Part shown: piece by piece, positions 7,219-14,844 of the stretch
Numbering within the stretch: position 1 is the first letter of the stretch
How the letters are laid out: every line of letters starts with the position of its first letter
Assembly: GCA_012269595.1 (NCBI GenBank)
Contig: JAAXJX010000055.1
Span: forward strand, 1 to 44,054
Direction: 5' to 3'
Length of the DNA: 44,054 nt
Source of the DNA: Planctomycetia bacterium
GTDB taxonomy: Bacteria > Planctomycetota > UBA8108 > UBA1146
The notes under the pieces: generated by a model
The model's database searches: none
What the model saw: only the letters and a program-made list of their open reading frames with translations
Told to the model about the DNA's origin: nothing
Position numbers and translations under genes: made by a program

Positions 7219-9714
7219 TTAATCGTCGGAGGCCTTTTTTGCCCAATCACGATTGGTGATTTCATTGGAGGAGGCGGGGATCTCACCGGTGGCAAAGTGA
7301 TCGACCGCGATCGCTTCACTGCGGGCCTGCTCTGCGGAATGAATCCGAAGAGCTCCTTCCTGATCGATGATTCCTTTTTCGAGACCTTTCTCGATCAGCA
7401 CCGGCAAGGGAGCCTTGGCCAGAGTGCCACTGCGAACAGCCTTTTTGAGTGCATCCCGGTCCTTCTGGGCTGCGACCACTTTTTCAAGGGCGTCCTCCAG
7501 AGTCCACAATCCGGGGGAGGAAGTGGGTCTGGACATCACCGAACCGGTGAGGGAATGCCAAAGCTCACCCCCGTCGAGGAGGCGGGCACAGACCTTCGCA
7601 CTCAATTCATCGGAGGGGCCATTGCTGCGAGGTCCGCCGGGAACCCCGATCAGTTTCAGTCCCCAGGCGGCCGGTCTCAGGGGCAGGTTGTCGAGGAATC
7701 CACCCATCGCCTTTTCTGTCTCACGAACACAAATCTGCATCAGGTAGTCGACGACATCCCGGTCTCTCTCCGGGCGGCCTTCATCCTGAAACTTTTTCAG
7801 GGCTGCAGAGCCAACGACCATCCAGGTCAAGGCATCTGCAAGTCGGCCGGTCAGGTGTTCCTTGCGCTTGAGAGCTCCACCCAGGGTTCCCATGGCGGCG
7901 TCAGTACACAATGCAAAGGCACTTGAGAGTGCGGTCAATTTCTGGTGACTGCGTCCGATGGAACCGGCGAAGTGGCGCGCACCGTAACGGGAACCGGTCA
8001 ATCGATGGATCAGGCTCTGAATCGCTGTCGAAACGACAAAGCCGACGTGACCCCAGAATGCCTGGTCGAAGGCTTTGAGGTCATTCTCCTCCACCGCCGC
8101 CAACTCCTTTTGGACCCAGGGGTGACAGCGCACTGCTCCCTGACCAAAGATGATCAGTGTTCGAGTAAGAATGTTGGCACCTTCAACCGTGATCCCCACG
8201 GGAACAGCGGAGTAGGCATTGGCCAACTCATTACGGGGACCGCGGCAGATCGCATTTCCTGCGACTACATCCATGCAGTCATTGACGACTTTCCGAAGTG
8301 TTTCGGTGGCAAAGGCCTTGGCCACGGCACTGATCACTGCAGGCTTTTCACCACTGTCCACGGCGAGAGTGGTGGAGAGTCGAAGAGCATCGAGTGCATA
8401 GACGTGGGCGGCGGAGCGAACGAGGGGTTCCTGAACTCCTTCAAAGCGGCCGACAGGCAAGCCGAATTGCTCTCGAACCGAGGCGTGGGCTGCGGCAACA
8501 CGCAGGGAGAGTTGTGCCCCTCCAGTAGAGCTGGAAGGCAGCATGATACCCCGTCCTGCGGACAGGCACTGCATCAGCATCGTCCAGCCTTTGCCGCATC
8601 CATCCCTGCCACCGATGACCGTCTCCAGGGGAACAAAGACATCCCGTCCCCGGGTTGGGCCATTGAGGAAGGGAACCCCGAGGGGGTCGTGGCGCTCACC
8701 GGTCTCGACACCCGGGGTGTCGGCGGGAATCAGGGCGCAGGTAATTCCCAGATCTTCCTTGTCACCGAGGAGGTGGTCCGGATCGTAGAGACGGAAGGCG
8801 ACGCCGATAAGGGTCGCCCGGGGAGCGAGCGTGATGTACCGCTTCTCCCAGTTGAGCCTCATGCCGAGGACCTTTTCTCCGTCCACTTCCTCTTCAACGA
8901 TGACACCGTGAGAGGACATCGATCCGGCAGCGTCCGATCCGGCTCCCGGTTCGGTCAATGCAAAGCATGGAATCTCGGTTCCCTTGGCAAGTCGTGGCAG
9001 TAACTGCTTCTTCTGATCTGTCGTTCCGTAATGAAGCAGCAACTCACCCGGTCCCAGTGAATTCGGAACCATGATGGTGACGGCGAGGGCATTGCTAATG
9101 GTGGCCGCTTTGGAGATGACAGTGGAGACCGCAGTAGCGGAAAAACCGAGTCCGCCATACTCCTCCGGGATGATCATGCCAAAGAAACCGTGGTCACAGA
9201 GAAACTGGAATGCTTCCTCTGAGATCGATCCGTTTTGGCGATCCTCCCAGCAATCGACCATCGTTGCCAACTCAGCGAGGGGGCCGTCGATAAATTCCTG
9301 TTCACGGGCGGAGAGTTCAGAAGTGCCCTGTCCCAGGTAGGCATGCCAATCGGGACGGCCACTGAAAATCTCACCGTCCCAACCCACGGTTCCGCCCTCG
9401 AGGGCTTCTTTTTCGGTTTCACTGATGGCGGGCAGGATGCCACGAATGATCTTCATCACCGGACGGCTGAGGAGCTGCGCTCTCAGGGGGGAAACGAGGG
9501 CAAAGAGGGCAAACAGGAAATAGACTCCGAAATAGACGGTACCGCCATTGGAGCCCCAGGACTCGGGCCAGCCGATCCAAAGGGGATCGAGACCGACGAT
9601 GAGGCCGGTCAACAGCACTCCCCAGCGAACAAGGCCCGCTGCTGCGAGAAACAGGCCGGGCAGAAGCGCTGCAACTCCGTGAAGAATCAAATCGAGCAAC
9701 TGCGGATTTTCCAT
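7219..9714 (-). CDS. fadE: Membrane-anchored acyl-CoA dehydrogenase FadE
   Basis: An 831-residue protein of the long FadE type (E. coli FadE is 814). FadE catalyses the first, FAD-dependent oxidation of fatty acyl-CoA in beta-oxidation. Two hydrophobic stretches at about residues 5-42 and 58-80 anchor it to the membrane. The acyl-CoA dehydrogenase core begins near residue 130 with FLCDHGFFGMIIPEEYGGLG, followed by the FAD-site segment CFALTEPGAGSDAAG. The segment VEGANILTRTLIIFGQG carries the expected catalytic glutamate. The C-terminal 280 residues match the FadE-specific DUF1974-type extension. AGGAGA lies five bases before the ATG. A lipoprotein gene ends 32 bases upstream and is probably co-transcribed. 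The gene converges on the exporter operon, hinting at a shared lipid theme. Confidence 0.93.
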   Translation of the reverse strand: MENPQLLDLILHGVAALLPGLFLAAAGLVRWGVLLTGLIVGLDPLWIGWPESWGSNGGTVYFGVYFLFALFALVSPLRAQLLSRPVMKIIRGILPAISETEKEALEGGTVGWDGEIFSGRPDWHAYLGQGTSELSAREQEFIDGPLAELATMVDCWEDRQNGSISEEAFQFLCDHGFFGMIIPEEYGGLGFSATAVSTVISKAATISNALAVTIMVPNSLGPGELLLHYGTTDQKKQLLPRLAKGTEIPCFALTEPGAGSDAAGSMSSHGVIVEEEVDGEKVLGMRLNWEKRYITLAPRATLIGVAFRLYDPDHLLGDKEDLGITCALIPADTPGVETGERHDPLGVPFLNGPTRGRDVFVPLETVIGGRDGCGKGWTMLMQCLSAGRGIMLPSSSTGGAQLSLRVAAAHASVREQFGLPVGRFEGVQEPLVRSAAHVYALDALRLSTTLAVDSGEKPAVISAVAKAFATETLRKVVNDCMDVVAGNAICRGPRNELANAYSAVPVGITVEGANILTRTLIIFGQGAVRCHPWVQKELAAVEENDLKAFDQAFWGHVGFVVSTAIQSLIHRLTGSRYGARHFAGSIGRSHQKLTALSSAFALCTDAAMGTLGGALKRKEHLTGRLADALTWMVVGSAALKKFQDEGRPERDRDVVDYLMQICVRETEKAMGGFLDNLPLRPAAWGLKLIGVPGGPRSNGPSDELSAKVCARLLDGGELWHSLTGSVMSRPTSSPGLWTLEDALEKVVAAQKDRDALKKAVRSGTLAKAPLPVLIEKGLEKGIIDQEGALRIHSAEQARSEAIAVDHFATGEIPASSNEITNRDWAKKASDD

Positions 9715-9746
9715 GAAGGTCTCCTATTTCACTCGCGGTCGTGGTC

Positions 9747-10397
9747 TCACTCGGGATCGCCGGTGGGACCCTCGTTAATTCTCTCATCATCTGCCAAAAG
9801 ATCCCAACCCAGTACTGACGTCATCATATCGATGATCTCCAATGGATTGATTCCCAAGTCGAAGTTGAAAAAGAGCAGGGTGCCGGAGAAACCGATCCAC
9901 GTATCCCGACTGAGTTGCTGATGGGGCGTTAATGCCTCAAGAGAGGGGGCACGGGTCAAAATGGGATTGGGGGCAAGGCGATGCAGACGGAGAAGGCTGC
10001 AATTCTCTCCAGTAATGTAGTTATTGCCGGACAGGGATAAGTTGGCGATCAAAATTTGATCAGGAGATGAAAGTCCCCAATTTTCAAACAGATCCTCGTT
10101 GCCGATGAGTGCTGCGGGGAGGGCAAGGGTCGAGACTGGAAATGCGGCGGTTCGCAATTGACCGACCGGTTGACCAGGGCGGGGATCCCAGCCGATGTTC
10201 TGGCGTGGTTTCAGGGCCAGGTCGCCGACTCCAATCGCCGGGTGTAGCCAGTCGGTCGCCTGAGCTTCGAGATAGATTCCCAGGCCGAGGCCTGCCTCGA
10301 CATGGAAGCAATCGGCCAGATCTTTCTTCAATGGAGCAGAGCACCCACTGATGAGCAGGAATGTTCCCAGAAGAATCGAAGAACTGACTCGCAACAT
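9747..10397 (-). CDS. Putative lipoprotein of unknown function
   Basis: I do not recognise this 216-residue protein. It starts with a classic lipoprotein signal, MLRVSSSILLGTFLLISGCSAP, with lipobox ISGC and acylated Cys near residue 19. The open frame extends 63 codons further upstream. I prefer the ATG at 10397 because it begins directly at the signal and has GGAAGG about nine bases before it. The mature part has short hydrophobic segments and a C-terminal glycine- and phenylalanine-rich portion (GFSGTLLFFNFDLGINPLEIIDM), and may be a small beta-rich outer-membrane-associated protein. Its 'ITGENCSLLRLHR' segment has Cys that could pair with the Cys in 'DCFHVEAGLG'. It sits 32 bases upstream of fadE, so the two are probably one transcript. 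Confidence 0.7.
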   Translation of the reverse strand: MLRVSSSILLGTFLLISGCSAPLKKDLADCFHVEAGLGLGIYLEAQATDWLHPAIGVGDLALKPRQNIGWDPRPGQPVGQLRTAAFPVSTLALPAALIGNEDLFENWGLSSPDQILIANLSLSGNNYITGENCSLLRLHRLAPNPILTRAPSLEALTPHQQLSRDTWIGFSGTLLFFNFDLGINPLEIIDMMTSVLGWDLLADDERINEGPTGDPE

Positions 10398-10558
10398 CGT
10401 CGGGACCTTCCCGGAAATCGTCCTTTGACGGTCGGAGTGGGGGCTTCCCCTCTCCCCGGCTTGTTTTAACATTTTCAGAGTCAACGTGGGGAGGGAAATC
10501 ACAGTTCCAGCCTCAGGTTGCTCAGGGACAGGTTTTCTCGGAGCGGAAAGCAGTAACA

Positions 10559-12244
10559 GTGAAGACAGCGATTCAGCCATTGTCACTCTGGGGTCAATTT
10601 ATGGGGCATTTTACTTCCGTAAGCCTATGGGCCCTTCTTGTCCTCTCAGGAATTCCTGTGGTGGGCTTTTCCCAAGATGTTCCTCCCGAGGTGATCGACA
10701 GGGATCGATCGGTGCGCAAGCAGTCGGATGCGCGCAGTGAAGCGTTGGATCAGGTTAGAGAAGGGGTGGCGAGCGGGTCCCCCGAGGTGGTTCTCGATTT
10801 CCTCGGCGATGCATCCGGCATGGTCAGGGATGCGGTCTTCTCCCGACTGCGAAAGTTATCCGGAGAAGAGTTGGAACAGGTGGTGAAAGCGTGGTCTCGA
10901 CATCCGTTGCGCAAAGCGGCACCGGAAACCCGTGATCTCATCGAATCCGGATTGGCGGAAGCTCTCGTTCATCAGCCGCGCCCTGCGGTAGCAGACTGGT
11001 TGCTGTCGGTCGCCAGTTCAAAAAAATCAGGACAGGCTTCCCGTGAATTATCTCTGGCTGCTTTGGCGCAACTTCCCCAGGGGAGTCTCGACAAAAAAAC
11101 GCTGCGTACATTGATTCGTCTGGCAGACAAGGAGTCCTCATGGTGGATCCGTGGGGAAGCCCTGCTCGCTCTTTCGCGACTCGATCCCGAAGCGGCAGAA
11201 AAATCGGTCTCCCGAGCGTGGAATGAGAAACGCCTGTGGCCGATGAGGCTCATCAGCCTTCAGGCTCAAGTTCATCTGGATTCAGCGGTCGCGATCGAAC
11301 GGGCGACAACACTGTTGGAGGAAGAGATTCGTGATCGACAGGGGATCTGGGATGGAAGAATTGAGCGTGCGGCTCTCCAGTTACTGGGCGAAGAGGTTTC
11401 AAGGTTGCCCCGCGCTGAGCGTGTTGAAACCATCGAGACATTGATTGCCAGAGCGATGGACGCAGAAGGTGAAAGTTGGCATCCGGAGATCCCTGTCCTG
11501 CGCAAGTTGACGGGCGTTGACCTGTCCACACGCCGCATTACCTCCTGGGACTCCTGGTGGAAAAGTCGCAAAAAGCAGTGGCTTGCCGGGGAGAAGCCGA
11601 CGGCAGAAAAAGGTGAACCAGCGGATGAAGAGGGAAAGACCCGGGTCGTCGAGTACCACGGTGTTCCCATCGACTCAAAACGCATCGTTTTTGTCTCCGA
11701 TGTTTCAGGGGGGATGTCGCGAACCCTCGATGGTGAGTTTGACGGTTCGGGGCCCCGTCGTCTGGAAGTTGCTCGCAAGGAGTTGCTCAGGGTTCTTGGA
11801 GAGTTGCCCGCAGAATCTTTGGTGCAGGTGATGTTTTTCGCCAGTTTGCGAATCCCTGTTCTTCCTTCACCTCAGATTCTTGCTCGCTGTCACAAGGTGT
11901 TAAAGAAGCGAATCAGTGAGCAGGGAGTTCCTCAAGGGAGAGGTGAATCCCGGGGCAATCTGTATGGTCCCTTGCGTGCGGCCATCATGGAGCCGGGAAT
12001 CGATACGGTCATCCTGCTCACAGAGGGTGCGGCCACGGAGGGTCGTATTCACGATGGGGATCGTTTGTGTTGGCATGTCGAGCGCTGGAACCGCTGGTCC
12101 AGAGTTCGTGTTCATGTTCTTTCTGTGGGAAGACTCTCCGGCGGGAACCGGGCATTTCTGGAAAAACTGGCGGTTGGGAACGGCGGCGAGTTTCATGACA
12201 TCGATGACCGTTTGGGAAAGATCGAAACGGGAGATCGCTACTGA
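10559..12244 (+). CDS. Secreted HEAT-repeat and von Willebrand A protein
   Basis: A 561-residue protein with an N-terminal hydrophobic export segment (WALLVLSGIPVVGFSQ, about residues 23-38). Residues 55-330 are alpha-helical repeats of HEAT type (VVLDFLGDASGMVRDAVFSRL, WWIRGEALLALSRLDPEAA). A VWA domain follows from about residue 375 (RIVFVSDVSGGM to the C-terminus). This architecture is familiar from Planctomycetota, where it is secreted and of unknown function. The metal site normally reads DxSxS. Here it is DVSGG, so the second serine is replaced by glycine and metal binding may be weakened. The GTG at 10559 has GGAAAG upstream. An in-frame ATG at 10601 is an equally possible start. It diverges from the fadE-side lipoprotein gene. 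Confidence 0.8.
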   Translation: MKTAIQPLSLWGQFMGHFTSVSLWALLVLSGIPVVGFSQDVPPEVIDRDRSVRKQSDARSEALDQVREGVASGSPEVVLDFLGDASGMVRDAVFSRLRKLSGEELEQVVKAWSRHPLRKAAPETRDLIESGLAEALVHQPRPAVADWLLSVASSKKSGQASRELSLAALAQLPQGSLDKKTLRTLIRLADKESSWWIRGEALLALSRLDPEAAEKSVSRAWNEKRLWPMRLISLQAQVHLDSAVAIERATTLLEEEIRDRQGIWDGRIERAALQLLGEEVSRLPRAERVETIETLIARAMDAEGESWHPEIPVLRKLTGVDLSTRRITSWDSWWKSRKKQWLAGEKPTAEKGEPADEEGKTRVVEYHGVPIDSKRIVFVSDVSGGMSRTLDGEFDGSGPRRLEVARKELLRVLGELPAESLVQVMFFASLRIPVLPSPQILARCHKVLKKRISEQGVPQGRGESRGNLYGPLRAAIMEPGIDTVILLTEGAATEGRIHDGDRLCWHVERWNRWSRVRVHVLSVGRLSGGNRAFLEKLAVGNGGEFHDIDDRLGKIETGDRY

Positions 12245-12297
12245 ATCGGGTGCCGACACGGGACGAGCGGGAAGTAGTGAGCGTCGAGCACTACTCA

Positions 12298-12561
12298 CTA
12301 TTCCAGAAATACACGTTCCAATCTCCAGGTGGCCTGCCCTTCCTGAAAAGCCAATTCCAGGATGTCTCCGGAGTCGACAGTAACCGTGAAGCCGTGAACC
12401 GGTGGCTGGAATGAACGATCGACCCAATGGGAGTGATTTTCAGTGACCTTGAATGAGCGTCGATTCCAGCACAGTGATATCACTTCGATCCGATCATTTC
12501 GGTAGCGAATTACGACCTCTTCCAGTGGCTCATCGACCCTTTCCTCGCGAACAACCGTCAT
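12298..12561 (-). CDS. Small protein coupled to lexA
   Basis: An 87-residue protein whose ATG overlaps the lexA stop by four bases, so it is almost certainly translated from the lexA transcript. It is probably beta-rich, with the pattern VVIRYRNDRIEVISLCWNRR, then a central HWVDRS segment, then ATWRLERVF near the C-terminus. From memory the layout (a WxxRRF-like strand, a short loop with Trp, a final WxLxRV strand) resembles DUF6504-type proteins that sit beside translesion polymerase genes in other phyla. I hold that match loosely. Position in an SOS-controlled transcript suggests a role in the DNA damage response. No catalytic motif is visible. Confidence 0.7.
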   Translation of the reverse strand: MTVVREERVDEPLEEVVIRYRNDRIEVISLCWNRRSFKVTENHSHWVDRSFQPPVHGFTVTVDSGDILELAFQEGQATWRLERVFLE

Positions 12562-13454
12562 TGTGACTCCGGTTGTTGTGAGGAGCTTGAACCTGGTTTC
12601 GAGACACGGGTTTGCGGACGTCGAAATCGCCTCACTACCCCGATCAGTTTGCCAAAGATCTGGATCTCTCCCATCTCGGCCTTCAATTCCAAAGGAGGAA
12701 AATCGGGGTGAGCCGATTCCAGAAACACTTTGGAACCCTCGCCCTTTCCCGATGTCATTCGCCAGCGTTTCAGGGTGCCTTCCCCTTCGATGGTCACTGC
12801 GGCGATCTCACCATTTTCGGCATGGGATTGGCGACGAATGACGGCGTGATCTCCAGAGTGAATCCCGGCGTCGCGCATGCTCTCTCCTTCGACGAGAAGT
12901 GCGACGACGTCGTTTTTTTGACCAAAGGCGGTCGGAGCCATCTCCAACCATTCATCGGGAGATTGCCCCTGATCCAGGCAACTTTCGATGGGGATTCCCG
13001 CTGCGATCCTGCCGACCACAGGAATCGATTTGTCTGTTTCAACGGGATTCACCATGGATGGATTGGGAGCCCAGCTGCGGGAGCCACCCCCTGCGACCTG
13101 AATGATCCAGCCCTCTTCGGAGAGATTTTTCAAATGTCGATGTGCGGAAGCGGGGGAGGAAAGGCCGAGTTGGTCCGCCAACTCTCTGACGGTGGCGGGT
13201 CTTCCCTGTCCCTCGAGTATGAGATGGAGCATCCGCTCCCGGGTGCTTCCTGTCGGATCCGGTGTAGTGAGGGCCCGTGAAGTAGTGGTCGAAGATTTCG
13301 TCGAAGGGCCCACCGGCGATACAGAGCCGGATGTGGATTTGTTTCCACTCTTCCGGGAGGTTCCCGGTGAAGACTTGTCGCTGGATCGTCGACGGGATGC
13401 TGGCACTGCTGGACTCCCCTGAATTGAGTGGCTGGGTCGCCGGAGCGACGTCAA
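12558..13454 (-). CDS. lexA: LexA repressor with N-terminal extension
   Basis: LexA represses SOS genes and cleaves itself when activated RecA is present. The winged-helix DNA-binding part lies at about residues 71-125 (ATVRELADQLGLSSPASAHRHL). The Ala-Gly cleavage site lies in VGRIAAGIPI near 145. The catalytic Ser is in VEGESMRDAG and the catalytic Lys in EGEGTLKRWR. All key residues are present. The start is uncertain. The longest frame begins with TTG at 13454 and adds about 70 Ser/Thr/Pro-rich residues. An ATG at 13232 would give a normal 224-residue LexA but would trim the first residues of helix 1. A perfect SOS box lies just upstream, so the gene is probably autoregulated. queF is upstream and a small gene is coupled downstream. 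Confidence 0.88.
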   Translation of the reverse strand: MTSLRRPSHSIQGSPAVPASRRRSSDKSSPGTSRKSGNKSTSGSVSPVGPSTKSSTTTSRALTTPDPTGSTRERMLHLILEGQGRPATVRELADQLGLSSPASAHRHLKNLSEEGWIIQVAGGGSRSWAPNPSMVNPVETDKSIPVVGRIAAGIPIESCLDQGQSPDEWLEMAPTAFGQKNDVVALLVEGESMRDAGIHSGDHAVIRRQSHAENGEIAAVTIEGEGTLKRWRMTSGKGEGSKVFLESAHPDFPPLELKAEMGEIQIFGKLIGVVRRFRRPQTRVSKPGSSSSQQPESQ

Positions 13455-13459
13455 CTTTC

Positions 13460-13488
13460 AGGATGGCGAACGTTTGTTCGTGAGTCAA
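13460..13488 (-). promoter_or_regulatory. Candidate lexA promoter
   Basis: Reading the minus strand, TTGACT (13488-13483) is a good -35 box. After a 17-base spacer comes CATCCT (13465-13460), a weak -10 with three of six consensus bases. The SOS box fills the spacer, the usual place for a LexA operator. If correct, transcription would start at about 13453, right at the TTG that begins the longest lexA frame. That would favour a downstream start codon or leaderless translation. Confidence 0.4.
13467..13480 (-). promoter_or_regulatory. LexA operator (SOS box)
   Basis: CGAACGTTTGTTCG at 13467-13480 is a perfect inverted repeat, CGAAC-N4-GTTCG. It matches the Gram-positive/actinobacterial DinR-type SOS box (CGAAC-N4-GTTCG) rather than the E. 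coli CTGT-N8-ACAG form. It lies 12 bases upstream of the longest possible lexA start and after the queF stop, indicating autoregulation of lexA and the coupled small gene. Confidence 0.78.
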
Positions 13489-13495
13489 GAAGGCT

Positions 13496-13855
13496 TCAGG
13501 GGCGAGTTCCGTGTTCGGCGGTGATGGTCGGAGTCAGACCACCGCGAACGTAGAAATGACCGGTGACCTTGAACCAACGGGGTTCGCATGCCGCCACCAT
13601 GTCGTCGAGGATCTGATTGGTGATGGCTTCATGAAATGCGCCTTCATCCCGGTATGACCACAGGTAGAGCTTGAGGGATTTGCTTTCGATGCACTTTTGA
13701 TCGGGGATGTATTCCAACTCGAAGCGGGCAAAATCCGGTTGCCCGGTCAATGGACACAAGCAAGTGAACTCAGGGCAATCAAAATGAATCACGAAATCCC
13801 TGCCCGTGTTGGGATTCGGAAAAGTATCGAGGTTTCTGCTGGGTTGGGTGGACAT
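13496..13855 (-). CDS. queF: NADPH-dependent preQ0 reductase QueF
   Basis: A 119-residue unimodular QueF (YkvM type). It reduces the nitrile of 7-cyano-7-deazaguanine (preQ0) to the aminomethyl group of preQ1 on the way to queuosine in tRNA. The catalytic Cys is in [14 protein letters not shown] (about residues 30-43), followed by the conserved Asp in GQPD. The QueF signature [16 protein letters not shown] binds NADPH, and a FHEAITNQI segment follows. GAGGAAGGGG precedes the ATG by five bases. lexA starts about 41 bases after its stop. The other queuosine gene in the window, queA, is 27 kb away. Confidence 0.93.
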   Translation of the reverse strand: MSTQPSRNLDTFPNPNTGRDFVIHFDCPEFTCLCPLTGQPDFARFELEYIPDQKCIESKSLKLYLWSYRDEGAFHEAITNQILDDMVAACEPRWFKVTGHFYVRGGLTPTITAEHGTRP

Positions 13856-14124
13856 GGGATCCCCTTCCTCAAATGAAGACAGTGCCGCATCTTAGCGGTA
13901 TGGCACCGGGTTGGGGAGACATGTCCGGGGAATCCCGGAGAAAGGTGAGGGATTGGGGCAGCCCCAGGGGGATATTGGATGGAACCCCATCCCGGGAGAG
14001 ATATATTTGGAACAGATATGCCACATACGACAAGGGTCACCTGACGGCCGGGGGATCTTTGGTGGTTCAGGAGAGCGGCAGCGGGTTCGAGTGCGAGTTG
14101 CCCAACAGTGAGGGAAGATTGGCA

Positions 14125-14814
14125 GTGGAGAGTTCCAGGCACATCATTCTGGGTAATGGATCCGAACTGAGACGGGTTCTGTCCCTGATCGAGGCGGATC
14201 CTCACCATGAGTGTGTTGGCTGTATTCCCTGGAAGGGGACCGATCCATCCCTTGATCCTGCAGATCCGGGCCTGGGGGTCCACCTTTGGTTGGGTCTCGT
14301 TGACCATTTGGAGGATCTGGTTGCCACTCACCGATGTTCAGTCGTGTTGGGAATCTCCTCTGCCGAAGAACGCTGGCAAGCTCTTGGAACTCTTTCCTCT
14401 CTCTCGATCGAACCTGCTTCACTGATCTCTGCGGATGCCCACGTGGATCCACACGTGAACATCGGTGCTGGAACTGTGATTCACCAAAGCGTGATCGTCG
14501 AGCGTGAGGTGACGATGGGCAAGGGTTGCCTGTTGTTACCCGGCAGTCGCATGGCAGTCGGCTCGCGCTGCGGGGACGCCGTGGTGCTGGAGTCGGGAAG
14601 TCAGGTTCTGGATATGGCGAGAGTGGGGGATGAAGTTCACCTGGGAACCCGCTCCACGGTCATGGACGATCGCATCGTCGGACCATCTTCGCTGATCTTG
14701 CCCGGATCCATCGTGGCGACCGATGTCGAGCCCAATGCGATTGTCAGCGGTACTCCAGCGACAATTCAGGGGGAAGAAACTTCCCGTGACAACAGCAGCG
14801 ATCCGGCGGGATAA
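14125..14814 (+). CDS. Hexapeptide-repeat acyltransferase, NeuD/PglD-like
   Basis: About 229 residues. The C-terminal two thirds is a left-handed beta-helix of imperfect hexapeptide repeats (ADAHVDPHVNIGAGTVIHQS, VTMGKGCLLLPGSRMAVG). It ends in IVSGTPA, the closing turn common in sugar O- or N-acyltransferases. The start HIILGNGSELRRVLSLIEA matches the Rossmann-like N-terminal domain of NeuD/PglD proteins. I chose the GTG at 14125 because AGGGAAG lies about eight bases upstream and the NeuD domain begins there. The frame stays open up to 13873 but that part is unlike the family. NeuD relatives usually lie in polysaccharide clusters. This one stands alone before truD, so its substrate is unknown. 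Confidence 0.75.
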   Translation: MESSRHIILGNGSELRRVLSLIEADPHHECVGCIPWKGTDPSLDPADPGLGVHLWLGLVDHLEDLVATHRCSVVLGISSAEERWQALGTLSSLSIEPASLISADAHVDPHVNIGAGTVIHQSVIVEREVTMGKGCLLLPGSRMAVGSRCGDAVVLESGSQVLDMARVGDEVHLGTRSTVMDDRIVGPSSLILPGSIVATDVEPNAIVSGTPATIQGEETSRDNSSDPAG

Positions 14815-14844
14815 TATGTCAGAGATCGGGGCAAAGGGGATCAG

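Noticed and set aside
7945..9003. 352-codon plus-strand frame opposite fadE
   Set aside because: Antisense to a fully conserved fadE and lacking any start signal.
12273..12295. AGTAGTG / CACTACT inverted repeat between convergent genes
   Set aside because: Seven pairs with low GC and no U-run on either side. Too weak to call a terminator, though it is in the right place.
13039..13488. Alternative minus-strand frame overlapping the lexA N-terminus, starting with ATG at 13488
   Set aside because: It would place the SOS box inside coding sequence and its product resembles nothing. The LexA frame is clearly the real one downstream.
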